Shown one piece after another: positions 17,175 to 25,648 of a stretch of 64,000 nt of DNA. The stretch comes from Comamonas sp. B21-038 (GTDB lineage: Bacteria; Pseudomonadota; Gammaproteobacteria; Burkholderiales; Burkholderiaceae_C). The notes below the pieces were generated by a model that was not told where the DNA came from, made no database searches, and saw only the letters and a program-made list of their open reading frames with translations. The position numbers and the translations under genes were made by a program. The stretch is from positions 806,001-870,000 of the forward strand of contig NZ_CP092462.1 of the NCBI RefSeq assembly GCF_022387135.1, read 5' to 3'. Within the stretch, counting starts at the first letter, position 1, and every line of letters begins with the position of its first letter.

Positions 17175-17573
17175 ATGAAAAAGCCCGCTGCTCGCCCCCT
17201 GTCCGCCCTCGTGCTGGCCACCGTTCTGGGGGGGCTGGCCTGTGCCGCTTCTGCCGCGCCGCTGACGTTTCTGAACCAGACCATCACCGCCAGCGTTCCC
17301 GCCAAGGATGTGCCCGCGCTGCGCAAGGCGGTGGGCGATGTGCTGAACCATGCCGCTGACAAAAGCACTACGCAATGGACCAGCAGCCACGGCCCGCGCC
17401 AGCGCCAGGTGCAAATGGCGCTGACCCCGCTGCAAACCAGCCAGACCCAGAAGGCCGATACCTGCCGCCTGCTGAATGTGGAAGCCAGCCGGCCCACCGG
17501 CAAGCGCAAAGAGGAGTGGCAGTTCTGGTTCTGCAAACAGGCCGACGGCACCTGGAAGGCCAGCGCCCAGTAA
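17175..17573 (+). CDS. Small secreted protein of unknown function
   Basis: This 132-residue protein has a clear signal peptide (MKKPAARPLSALVLATVLGG, cleavage near ASAAP). The mature part is about 105 residues. Its final third, with a cysteine pair and CKQADGTWKA at the end, resembles the C-terminal half of RT0821/Lpp0805-type 17-kDa surface antigen domains. That similarity is weak and from memory. A GAGAGGATATG Shine-Dalgarno region precedes the start. The secreted linear amide hydrolase follows 91 bases later on the same strand, but nothing proves a joint role. Confidence 0.6.
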   Translation: MKKPAARPLSALVLATVLGGLACAASAAPLTFLNQTITASVPAKDVPALRKAVGDVLNHAADKSTTQWTSSHGPRQRQVQMALTPLQTSQTQKADTCRLLNVEASRPTGKRKEEWQFWFCKQADGTWKASAQ

Positions 17574-17664
17574 ACACGCAGCCGGGTCGCCCCTGCCCGG
17601 TGCGGCAGGCGCGGCCCGCTGGCTTGTCTGACAGAGCCCATCTGGCGATGGGAGGGAGAGACCA

Positions 17665-18747
17665 ATGACGAACAAGATGAATCGGCCGACTGCGCGCAAG
17701 CTGGCTGCGGCCATGTTGGCGGGCGTGCTGGGCATCAGCAGCATCAGCAGCGCCATCGCCTGCACGCGGGTGGTCTACCTGGGTGCGAACGACCAGGTCA
17801 TCACAGCGCGCTCGATGGACTGGAAAAACGACATCACCAGCAACCTCTGGGTCTTGCCACGCGGCATGGAACGCACGGGCCAGGCGGGGCCCAACTCGCT
17901 GCGCTGGACCTCGCGCTACGGCAGCCTGGTGACCTCGGGTTATGACGTCTCGACCACCGATGGCGTCAACGAGGCGGGGCTGAGCGCCAACCTGCTGTGG
18001 CTGGCCGAGTCGCAGTACCCCCCGTTTAATGACAAGAGCAAGCCCGGCCTGACGATTGCCGCCTGGGCGCAGTATGTGCTCGACAACTTTGCGACCGTGG
18101 CCGAGGCCGTCAAGGCGCTGGAGCAGCAGCCCTTCACCATCGTCTCGGACAACGTGCCCGGCGAAGACCGGCTCACCACCTTGCACCTGTCGATGTCGGA
18201 CGCCAGTGGCGACAGCGCCATCGTCGAGTACATCGGCGGCCGCCAGGTCATCCACCACAGCCGCAGCTACCAGGTGATGACCAACTCGCCCACCTTTGAC
18301 GAACAGCTGGCGCTGAACAGCTACTGGAAACAGATTGGCGGCACCGTCATGCTGCCCGGCACCAACCGCGCTGCCGACCGTTTTGCGCGCGCCTCCTTCT
18401 ACGTCAATGCCGTGCCCCAGGACCAGGAGCCCAACAAGGCGCTGGCCAGCGTGTTCAGCGTGATCCGCAATGTCTCCGTGCCCTATGGCATCACGACCCC
18501 GGACCAGCCCAATATCTCATCGACGCGCTGGCGCACGGTCTTCGACCACAAGCGCAAGCTCTACTTCTTTGAATCGGCGCTGACACCCAATACCTTCTGG
18601 GTGGACCTGAAGGCACTGAACTTCAGCCGCGACACCGGCAAGGTGCTGAAGCTGGATCTGGGCCCCAACCAGAACCATGCGTTTGCCGGCGATGCGACCG
18701 GGGCTTTCCAGCCTTCGGCGCCGTTCAAGTTCCTGGGGTTGCAGTAA
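17665..18747 (+). CDS. Secreted linear amide C-N hydrolase, choloylglycine hydrolase/penicillin V acylase family
   Basis: This 360-residue Ntn-hydrolase has a signal peptide ending SAIA, so that cleavage directly frees C33 (CTRVVY) as the N-terminal nucleophile. The ARSMDW stretch carries the conserved Arg and Asp of the active site, and the region SYQVMTNSPTFDEQL gives the conserved Asn. Members hydrolyse the amide bond of conjugated bile salts, penicillin V or acyl-homoserine lactones. Gram-negative, secreted members of cluster II have been linked to AHL degradation. Export to the periplasm or outside is likely. The substrate cannot be read from sequence. A GGGAGGGAGA ribosome-binding site precedes the ATG. 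Confidence 0.85.
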   Translation: MTNKMNRPTARKLAAAMLAGVLGISSISSAIACTRVVYLGANDQVITARSMDWKNDITSNLWVLPRGMERTGQAGPNSLRWTSRYGSLVTSGYDVSTTDGVNEAGLSANLLWLAESQYPPFNDKSKPGLTIAAWAQYVLDNFATVAEAVKALEQQPFTIVSDNVPGEDRLTTLHLSMSDASGDSAIVEYIGGRQVIHHSRSYQVMTNSPTFDEQLALNSYWKQIGGTVMLPGTNRAADRFARASFYVNAVPQDQEPNKALASVFSVIRNVSVPYGITTPDQPNISSTRWRTVFDHKRKLYFFESALTPNTFWVDLKALNFSRDTGKVLKLDLGPNQNHAFAGDATGAFQPSAPFKFLGLQ

Positions 18748-18790
18748 GGCGGTGCGCGGCGGCGTCGGCGCTTGCCAATGCCGCGCTGCG

Positions 18791-19327
18791 TCAGCGCCGT
18801 GGCGGTGCCGCGATGGCCTGGAGCAGCTGTGCGGTCTCTGAAGGCTTGCGGATCTCCAGCCATTGCAGATGCGCAAACTGCGCATCATTGCGCAGCGCCG
18901 CAAACTTGCGCTGGTTGTTGGCATAGGTGGTCCAGGCCCACAGCAGGATGGAATCCTTGGAGAACAAGGCCATCGCCAGCGACTCCCGGTTGCCGTGCGA
19001 CAGGCGCTGGCGCGTGATGCTGTGCCGGAGCGTGCGCCAGAGCAGGCGCGAGAAAACCGTGAAGCGGCTGTAGTTGAGCCACACGACATGGGTGGCTTGC
19101 GGCCAGAGGATATCGCGCACATCGCTGTAGTTGCCATCGGCCACCCAGCGCTCGCCTTGCGTGGCCTGCGCCACCCGCTGCCGGAATTGCTCCGTCGGCA
19201 CGGCCTGCCAGTCCGGTCCCCAGTACAGCGCGTCCAGCTCGATATAGCGGGACGCCGTCAGGCCTGCCAGCGCCTGGGCAAGGGTTGATTTGCCTGCACC
19301 ACTTGTGCCTACCACCAGATAGCGCAT
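18791..19327 (-). CDS. P-loop adenylate kinase-like / AAA family protein
   Basis: This 178-residue cytoplasmic protein has Walker A GTSGAGKS at residues 7-14 and a nucleoside-kinase-like layout. It includes YIELDALYWGPDW, RWVADGNYSDVRDILWPQATHVVWLNY and a C-terminal LEIRKPSE segment. Such proteins are usually annotated as topology-modulation or adenylate kinase-like ATPases (FlaR-like). Their substrates are mostly unknown. The Met at 19327 is preferred over one six bases upstream because of better spacing from AAAGGATGGAG. It is convergent with the amide hydrolase and its downstream side carries no other gene. Confidence 0.7.
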   Translation of the reverse strand: MRYLVVGTSGAGKSTLAQALAGLTASRYIELDALYWGPDWQAVPTEQFRQRVAQATQGERWVADGNYSDVRDILWPQATHVVWLNYSRFTVFSRLLWRTLRHSITRQRLSHGNRESLAMALFSKDSILLWAWTTYANNQRKFAALRNDAQFAHLQWLEIRKPSETAQLLQAIAAPPRR

Positions 19328-19446
19328 CTCCATCCTTTGCCCGGTTGTGGCCCGCTGTGCTGCTCGCGGGCAAAGAGGGGGGATTCTAGCCAAACCCTTG
19401 GCCTGGAATAGCGCAGCTTGCCGGTCACGATGCCGGTCGCTTGTAC

Positions 19447-19812
19447 TCAAATGGTCCGGTACTGGCGGCTCGACACGCTGATCGCGTTGCCATCCGGGTC
19501 CTTGGTGTTAGCGAAGGCATAGCCATGGGCCTGGTGCAGGCTGCCAAATGCCAGCCCCTTGGCAGCGGCCTGGGCCACAAACTGCTCAACGTCTGCCACG
19601 CTAAAGCTGAGCTTGAGCACTGCAGAGCCAAACTTCAGGCTCTTGGCGGCCTGGTGGATCAGGATCTCCGCGCCGCCGTGCAGAGGCTGGAGGCTGATCA
19701 GGCCATCGACCACCTTGCAGTCAGAGGCATAGCCAAAATGCTCGACATAAAAGCGCGCCGTGCGTTGCATGTCTTTGGCGTAGATGAGCAGGGTGGTGAG
19801 CGCGATGGTCAT
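19447..19812 (-). CDS. VOC-superfamily (glyoxalase/bleomycin-resistance-like) protein
   Basis: This 121-residue protein fits one VOC module of two beta-alpha-beta-beta-beta repeats. It includes LLIYAKDMQRTARFYVEHFG at the start and the C-terminal pattern YAFANTKDPDGNAISVSSRQ, in which DPDGN is the usual turn. Members bind a divalent metal and act as lyases, dioxygenases, epimerases or drug-binding proteins. A specific reaction cannot be named. It is monocistronic between a P-loop gene and the siderophore receptor region. Confidence 0.8.
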   Translation of the reverse strand: MTIALTTLLIYAKDMQRTARFYVEHFGYASDCKVVDGLISLQPLHGGAEILIHQAAKSLKFGSAVLKLSFSVADVEQFVAQAAAKGLAFGSLHQAHGYAFANTKDPDGNAISVSSRQYRTI

Positions 19813-20227
19813 GGCGGGCCATTATGGCAGCGGCATCGCTGGGGCGCTTGCATTGTCAGCACACGGTGGCTGGCGCTTGCTAGGCAGCGGCGCTGCTCCG
19901 CGCATCAACGATGGGAACGGCCCGCAGGGTCACATAACTGTTGCTAATAAGGTACAAAATAATATTGAGTATGAGACTGATTCGTATTTGATAAGTACCA
20001 TGGGGACCGCCTTTTGCAGGTTGCCACCCATGATCCAAGCGGGTTGGCGGCTGCAAGGCTTTGAGGATTTCCGGCGCTGACCAGCCCACGCCATCCACGC
20101 AGAAATCCATCGGACGGTGACAGCGCCGCATGCGCTTAGCCCTGGTGGCTTGCTTTCAGCGTGCAGCACGCGATAAGCGGCGCTGTCTCGTCCCGTCATT
20201 GCTACTTATCGGACGAGAGCATCTTTC
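19813..20227. other. 415-base upstream region of the siderophore receptor
   Basis: No gene is seen. An AT-rich portion around 19940-20000 stands out against the GC-rich surroundings and probably holds the receptor promoter. A stretch from about 19969 (gagtatgagactgattcgt) matches only about 11 of 19 Fur-box positions, so iron control is plausible but not shown. Confidence 0.45.
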
Positions 20228-22660
20228 ATGTCTTCATTCACTTTCAAGCCGCGCCACACCGCGCTGGCGCATGCGGCTGTCTGCCTGGGTCTGGCCTTGC
20301 ACCTGCAGGCATCGATGGCGCAAACCGCCAGCTTTGATATTCCTGCACAACCGCTGGCCAGCGCGCTGGCGCAGTTAGCCCGCCAGGCGAACCTCAGCTT
20401 TTCAGCTGCACCCGATGCCGCGCAGGGCCGCCAGGCGCCGGCGCTACAAGGCGTGCAGGAGGTGTCGCAGGCCTTGAATATGCTGCTGCAAGGATCGGGC
20501 TTGCAAGGACGGGTGGAGGGGGGCGTGCTGACAGTGCAGGCTACCGCCCCAGCGCAGGCCGCAGCCGCTGTGGCCGCACCATCGGCAGCACCCGCAACGG
20601 GGTCCGAAGTCACGCTGTCAGAGGTGACGGTGCGCACCAACCAGCTGGGCGAGATCACCGAGGGCTCGGGCTCGTACACGCCGGGGGCGATTGCGACGGC
20701 GACCCGCCTGGTGCTGACGCCGCGCGAGACGCCACAGTCCGTCAGCGTTGTCACCCGCCAGGTGATGGACGATTTCCAGCTCCATTCCATCGACGATGTG
20801 ATCAACCACACGCCGGGCGTGAGCATCGTGACCTATGACAGCGAGCGCACGGAGTACTATGCGCGCGGCTTTGCGATCCAGAACTTCCAGTACGACGGCA
20901 TCCCGATGTCGCGCAACTCGGCCTACTCCGCCGGCAATACGCTCACAGATATGGCCATCTACGACCGCGTGGAAGTGCTCAAGGGCGCTACCGGCCTGCT
21001 TACCGGCAGCGGTGACCCAGGCGCCACCATCAATCTGGTGCGCAAAAAGCCGACCAAGGAATTCAGCGGCCATGCCACGATCAGCGCGGGCAGCTACCAG
21101 AATTACCGGGGTGAGCTGGACATCAGCGGCGCGCTCAACGACAGCGGCAGCATCCGCGCGCGCGGCGTAGCCAGCTACCAGGACAAGCATTCGCAACTGG
21201 ACCGCTATGAGCGCAAGACGGGCGTGCTGTACGGCATCGTCGAGATGGACCTGACGCCCCAAACCCTGCTGACAGTGGGCGCCGACCGCCAGGACAACAA
21301 GCCCACCGCATCGACCTGGGGCGGCATCCCCTTGCTCGATGCCAAGGGTAACTTCAACGCCATGCCGCGCTCGTTCAACAACGGTGCCGACTGGAGCCAT
21401 TGGGACCAGTACACGCGCACTGCCTTTGCCACCCTGGAGCACAACTTTGACAGCGGTTGGGTGACCAAGCTGCAGCTCAACCACCAGATCAATGGCTACA
21501 ACGCCAACCTGGGCGCAGCAGCGGGCGGCAACCCTGATCCGGTGACTGGCACCGGCGTGAGCCTGTGGCGGGGCCAGTACATTGGCCGCACCACCAGCGA
21601 TGCGGCGGACCTGTACGCCAGCGGCCCGTTTTCGCTGCTGGGGCGCAGCCACGAGCTGGTGGTGGGTGGCAGCCTGGCCAAAAGCCGTTGGAAGAACGAT
21701 GGCTACTACAACGACAACAGCGGCTTTGATGGCTCGGTCAGCAACTACTACCAGTGGAATGGCAAGGTGCCCGCACCGGTCTGGAACAGCACGCCGGATT
21801 ACAGCAATGACGAGAGCACCTACGAGAGCGGCATCTACACAACGGCCCGGTGGAACCTGCGTGACGACCTGAAGCTCATCACCGGCGGGCGCTTGTCCAA
21901 CTACAAGAACCGGGTGCAGGAGCAAAAGGAGAAGAATGTCTTCACTCCCTACCTGGGCGCCGTGTATGACCTGAACCAGAACTACTCGGTCTATGCCAGC
22001 TACAGCGGCATTTTCAAACCACAGTCCTACCAGACCGAGCAGGGCCGCACCCTGGATCCGCTGGAAGGCAAGAACTATGAGCTGGGCGCCAAGGCCTCGT
22101 TCCTGGGTGGCCGCCTTAATGCCAGCGCCGCCATCTTCCAGACCTTGCAGGACAACTTTGCCGTGGAGAGCGGGGGCATTACTCCCAGCGGCAACCCGGC
22201 TTACCGTGCCATCCAAGGCGTGAAAACCCGAGGCTGGGAAGCCGAGGTCTCCGGCCAGATCACCCCTGCCTGGCAGATCCAGGCCGGCTACTCACACAGT
22301 ATTGCCCGCAAGGATGGCGAGCGCGTCTCTACCCTCACGCCCTCCAACCAGTTCAACCTGTACACCAGCTACAAAATGGCGGGCAGCCTGAGCGGTCTGA
22401 CCGTTGGCGGCGGCGCCCGCTGGCAGGACAAGACCTGGGGCACCATCAGCGTGCCCACCGGCGGCAATGCCGTGCACACCGTGCCCAATTACTGGGTCTG
22501 GGACGCCATGGCCCGTTACGACTTCAACAAACAGCTCTCCGCCTCGCTCAGCGTCAAGAACCTGTTTGACAAGAAGTACTACACCATCTTTAGCTGGTAC
22601 AGCACCTACACCTGGGGCGAGCCACGGACCGTGAACGTGAGCTTGAAGTACAAGTTCTAA
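20228..22660 (+). CDS. TonB-dependent siderophore receptor with N-terminal STN signalling domain
   Basis: This 810-residue outer-membrane receptor has a signal peptide (residues 1-31, ending SMAQ), a secretin/TonB N-terminal domain (about residues 35-100, FDIPAQPLASALAQLARQAN) and a linker. The plug (residues about 135-290) includes TPRETPQSVSVVTRQVMDDF and VEVLKGATGLLTGSGDPGATIN, and the barrel ends with SLKYKF. This is the FpvA/FoxA/FecA class that imports ferric siderophores and, through the STN domain, can signal to an anti-sigma factor. No sigma/anti-sigma pair is encoded beside it, so the signalling partner must lie elsewhere or be missing. An intrinsic terminator follows directly. Confidence 0.9.
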   Translation: MSSFTFKPRHTALAHAAVCLGLALHLQASMAQTASFDIPAQPLASALAQLARQANLSFSAAPDAAQGRQAPALQGVQEVSQALNMLLQGSGLQGRVEGGVLTVQATAPAQAAAAVAAPSAAPATGSEVTLSEVTVRTNQLGEITEGSGSYTPGAIATATRLVLTPRETPQSVSVVTRQVMDDFQLHSIDDVINHTPGVSIVTYDSERTEYYARGFAIQNFQYDGIPMSRNSAYSAGNTLTDMAIYDRVEVLKGATGLLTGSGDPGATINLVRKKPTKEFSGHATISAGSYQNYRGELDISGALNDSGSIRARGVASYQDKHSQLDRYERKTGVLYGIVEMDLTPQTLLTVGADRQDNKPTASTWGGIPLLDAKGNFNAMPRSFNNGADWSHWDQYTRTAFATLEHNFDSGWVTKLQLNHQINGYNANLGAAAGGNPDPVTGTGVSLWRGQYIGRTTSDAADLYASGPFSLLGRSHELVVGGSLAKSRWKNDGYYNDNSGFDGSVSNYYQWNGKVPAPVWNSTPDYSNDESTYESGIYTTARWNLRDDLKLITGGRLSNYKNRVQEQKEKNVFTPYLGAVYDLNQNYSVYASYSGIFKPQSYQTEQGRTLDPLEGKNYELGAKASFLGGRLNASAAIFQTLQDNFAVESGGITPSGNPAYRAIQGVKTRGWEAEVSGQITPAWQIQAGYSHSIARKDGERVSTLTPSNQFNLYTSYKMAGSLSGLTVGGGARWQDKTWGTISVPTGGNAVHTVPNYWVWDAMARYDFNKQLSASLSVKNLFDKKYYTIFSWYSTYTWGEPRTVNVSLKYKF

Positions 22661-22679
22661 GCGCTGCTGTTTTCAAGCG

Positions 22680-22716
22680 ATGCGCCACGGTCTGGAAGGG
22701 CCGGTGGTGCATTTTT
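22680..22716 (+). terminator. Intrinsic terminator of the siderophore receptor gene
   Basis: Arms atgcgccac and gtggtgcat (one G-U pair) form a hairpin directly followed by TTTTT, 20 bases after the receptor stop codon. Confidence 0.7.
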
Positions 22717-22747
22717 CTTGGCGCCGACATGCGCAGGTGCGACTGGC

Positions 22748-23662
22748 CTAGCCTGTGCGCCGCTGTCCCAGGTGCTTGCTGAGAAAGTCGATAAAGGCGC
22801 GGGTCTTGGGCGGCAGGTGGCTGCTGTTGGGGAAGACGACGCTGATCGACTGGCGGGGCAGGCTGTAGCCTGGCAGCAGCTGCTGCAATGCGCCGCTGTG
22901 CAGGTCCTGCTCAATCAACCAGGCCGGCAGCACCGCAACGCCCATCGACGACAGCGCCATCAGGCGGATGGCGGCGGAGGTGTTGGCCTGGTGGGCGGCG
23001 CTGCCTTTGACCTCGGAGGTCTTGTTCTGGGGGCCGCGCAGGGTCCAGTGCGTGGGGCTTTGGAGGTTGCTGTTGGCGATCCAGGGGAGTTGGGCCAGAT
23101 CCGCGGGCTGCCGCACGGGATGTTTTTTGAGCAACGCGGGCGAGGCGACGAGCAGGATGTCGTAGTCGTCCAGTTTGCGGCTTTTGAAATCGGAATCGGC
23201 CAGGCTGCCCAGGCGCACCACCAGGTCGAGCTTTTCGGCAATCAGGTCGCTGAGCGAAGAGTTGGTGTCGTAGCGGATGGAGAGGGCCGGGTACTGCTGC
23301 GCAAACTTGGCCACCAGCGGCAGGATGAAGCGCTCGCCGTATTCGCCGGTGGTGCTCAGGCGCAGGGTGCCGGCGATCCGCTTGCGCCCCTGCATGGCCC
23401 TGTCAAACTTGTCTTCCAGCTGGCCGACCAGCTCCTTGAACGCATCGTAGAAGTCCTGGCCCGCTTCGGTCAGCGCAATGCTGCGCGTGCTGCGCAGCAG
23501 CAGCGTTACCGCCAGAACCTCTTCCAGCGCTTTGACATGCAGGCTGGCCATGGCCTTGCTGATGGACAGGTAATCAGCCGCCTTGGTGAATGAGCCCAGC
23601 TCGACAACGGCTAGAAAGGTCTGCACGCGGTGGAGCTGGGTGGAGAGGGCGATGCGGTTCAT
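22748..23662 (-). CDS. LysR-family transcriptional regulator
   Basis: This 304-residue LysR protein has its helix-turn-helix at about residues 22-45 (SFTKAADYLSISKAMASLHVKALEE), followed by the two-lobe effector domain including LDLVVRLGSLADSDFKSRKL. It is divergent from the MFS exporter at 23752 with 89 bases between them, so it is the likely regulator of that exporter and the NTF2-like gene behind it. Its effector cannot be read. Confidence 0.87.
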   Translation of the reverse strand: MNRIALSTQLHRVQTFLAVVELGSFTKAADYLSISKAMASLHVKALEEVLAVTLLLRSTRSIALTEAGQDFYDAFKELVGQLEDKFDRAMQGRKRIAGTLRLSTTGEYGERFILPLVAKFAQQYPALSIRYDTNSSLSDLIAEKLDLVVRLGSLADSDFKSRKLDDYDILLVASPALLKKHPVRQPADLAQLPWIANSNLQSPTHWTLRGPQNKTSEVKGSAAHQANTSAAIRLMALSSMGVAVLPAWLIEQDLHSGALQQLLPGYSLPRQSISVVFPNSSHLPPKTRAFIDFLSKHLGQRRTG

Positions 23663-23751
23663 TGTTCAATCTGGCCAAACAAAGATTCAAGCATAGCGGT
23701 ATCGACGGGCTGCGCAGCGCTGCCTACCATGCTGGGCCAAAGGGATCCAAG

Positions 23752-25107
23752 ATGACGTACCGCTACCGCATTGCCACCGTGTTCCTGCTGGGATTTTTCA
23801 TTGACTGCATCAACATCTTCATGCCTGCCGTGGCCTTGCCGCGCATGGCCGCTGCGTTCGAGATCGGCAGCGCTGCCAGCGCCTGGGTGGCGAACGCCTA
23901 CATTCTGGGGCTGACCCTGGTCATTCCGCTCAGCCCCTGGCTGGCCAGCCGCTGGGGCGCCCGGCGCTTGCTGGCCGCATCGATGCTGGTCTTTGCAGTG
24001 GCCGTTTGGGTATGCGGCGAGGCCAGCAGTTTTGGCCAGATGGTGGGCTGGCGCTTCGTGCAAGGCATGGCGGGCGGCCTGCTGATCCCCGTCGGCCAGG
24101 CGATGACCTTCAACCGCTTCCAAGGCAGCGAGCGGGCCCGTATCTCAACCCTGGTCATGGCGGTGGCGCTGCTGGCGCCTGCACTGTCTCCCGGCCTGGG
24201 CGGCTGGATCGTGGACCAGGCGTCCTGGCGCTGGGTCTTTCATGCCAACATTCCGCTGGCGCTGGCTGCTGCTGCGTTGTCCTGGCTGTGGCTGCGCGAC
24301 GAGCCCTCGCCAGCGCAGGCAAGGCCGGACCTGCCTGGCCTGCTGCTGATCATCGCCGCGCTGGCCAGTGCCCTGCTGGGCATGTCGCTCTATGGTGCCG
24401 GCCAAGCCGGTGTGGTGGCGCTGGCTTGTTTGGGGACTGCGCTGGGGTTTGCCTACCTCTATGCCCGGCATTTCCGCCAGGTGGCCGATGCCATTGTGGA
24501 TGTGCGTTTGCTCAAAAGTCCCCGTCTCGCGCTGTCGATCTGGGTGTACTACGCGATCCCCGGCGTTTTTACCGGGGTGAACCTGCTCAATATCTTTTAT
24601 CTGCAAGACCTGCTCCACCTGGGGGCCGCGCAAACGGGGCGCTTCATGGTGGTGTATGCCGCTGGGGCCCTGGCAACCATGCTGCTGTGCGGGCGCCTAT
24701 ACAACCGGGTGGGGGCAGGGCGCTTGTTTCTGCTGGCGATGCTGCTGCACAGCCTGGGCATTGCAGCGCTGGCAGTGGTCGATTCCAATCTGGATCTGCC
24801 GGTCCTCATCCTGGCCTATGCGCTGATGGGCATGGGTGGCGGGTTGGGCGCCAACACCGCGCAGACCACGGCGCTGATGGATTTTGACGGCGCCCAGACC
24901 CACAAGGCCAGCGTGCTGTGGAACATCAACCGCCAAATGGCCTTCAGCGTGGGGGCGGCACTGCTGCTGATGCTTTTCAATGGGCTCGCCCAGCACTGGC
25001 CGGCGCCCCAGGCCTACCATCTCACATTTGCCATCGCCGCCTTGCTGGGCTTGCTTCCTCTTCTTCAACTGCGCAGCTTGCCTGCAGAAAATACCCACCA
25101 TGGATAA
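23752..25107 (+). CDS. MFS transporter, DHA-type drug/metabolite exporter
   Basis: This 451-residue inner-membrane transporter has about twelve transmembrane helices. The start FFIDCINIFMPAVALPRMAA resembles DHA2-type exporters, with family motif SPWLASRWGARRLL after helix 2 and the export-type stretch near LAPALSPGLGGWIVDQ. Such proteins exchange protons for drugs or metabolites. The ATG at 23752 was chosen for its AAGGGATCC ribosome-binding site and natural N-terminus. Its stop overlaps the next gene by eight bases. The LysR gene on the other side is the probable regulator. Confidence 0.8.
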   Translation: MTYRYRIATVFLLGFFIDCINIFMPAVALPRMAAAFEIGSAASAWVANAYILGLTLVIPLSPWLASRWGARRLLAASMLVFAVAVWVCGEASSFGQMVGWRFVQGMAGGLLIPVGQAMTFNRFQGSERARISTLVMAVALLAPALSPGLGGWIVDQASWRWVFHANIPLALAAAALSWLWLRDEPSPAQARPDLPGLLLIIAALASALLGMSLYGAGQAGVVALACLGTALGFAYLYARHFRQVADAIVDVRLLKSPRLALSIWVYYAIPGVFTGVNLLNIFYLQDLLHLGAAQTGRFMVVYAAGALATMLLCGRLYNRVGAGRLFLLAMLLHSLGIAALAVVDSNLDLPVLILAYALMGMGGGLGANTAQTTALMDFDGAQTHKASVLWNINRQMAFSVGAALLLMLFNGLAQHWPAPQAYHLTFAIAALLGLLPLLQLRSLPAENTHHG

Positions 25108-25504
25108 GACCTACACCCAGGCTGCCGAGCGCAGCGTCCACGCAGTGCACGAACTGATCCAGACCATTTTTGCCGGCGAGCCGGGCATGGCGCGGGCCGC
25201 CATGGGCCAGCTGATGCCCGTGTTTGCCGAAGGCTTCAGCATGGTGACCACTGCGGGTGCCGTGGTGCAGCTGCCGCAGGTGGCTGCGATGTTCCAGCAG
25301 GCCGCTGGCGGCCGGCCCGGGCTGCGCATTGAGATCAGCGAGGTGGCCACTGTCTGGCAAGCCGCCAGCAGCGTGGCGCTGCGCTACAAGGAGACCCACC
25401 ATCTGAACGGCAGCGCCACGGCGCGCTGGGCGACGGCGATTGTGGACTGCGCCGATGGTGACGTACGCTGGCACTACCTGCATGAAACGGCCTTGAGCCG
25501 TTGA
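25100..25504 (+). CDS. NTF2-like / SnoaL-like (DUF4440-type) small protein
   Basis: This 134-residue cytoplasmic protein has the general pattern of the cystatin-like NTF2 fold. Helical N-terminal half ends in MPVFAEGFSMVT, and beta strands follow (LRIEISEVATVWQ, SVALRYKETHHL, ATAIVDCADGDVRWHYLHETAL). Such proteins may be small enzymes or binding domains, and no function is assigned. Its ATG lies inside the end of the MFS gene, so it is translationally coupled to the exporter. A GC-rich, T-tract-free hairpin structure lies between 25510 and 25545 after the stop. Confidence 0.65.
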   Translation: MDKTYTQAAERSVHAVHELIQTIFAGEPGMARAAMGQLMPVFAEGFSMVTTAGAVVQLPQVAAMFQQAAGGRPGLRIEISEVATVWQAASSVALRYKETHHLNGSATARWATAIVDCADGDVRWHYLHETALSR

Positions 25505-25648
25505 TGCCAGGCGCGCGGCATCGGCGTGCCGCGATGACGCGCGCCGGTGCTTACTTCATCCGCTGCAGCCGCATCGCCACCCGAGATCGCTCGGCATGGA
25601 TGGACGTGGCGCTGCCGACCCGTGCATCGCGCAGGCGGCCATGGTGCA

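Noticed and set aside
16907..17359. A 150-residue frame in the gap after the Fur box
   Set aside because: No ribosome-binding site, poor codon pattern and it runs into the signal peptide of the real gene at 17175 in another frame.
19950..20010. A second Fur box before the STN-type receptor
   Set aside because: The best 19-base window matches only about 11 positions, which is close to what an AT-rich stretch would give.
25510..25545. The GC-rich palindromic stretch after the NTF2-like gene as a terminator
   Set aside because: The arms pair, but there is no T-run on either strand and the sequence is the kind of chance palindrome common in GC-rich spacers.
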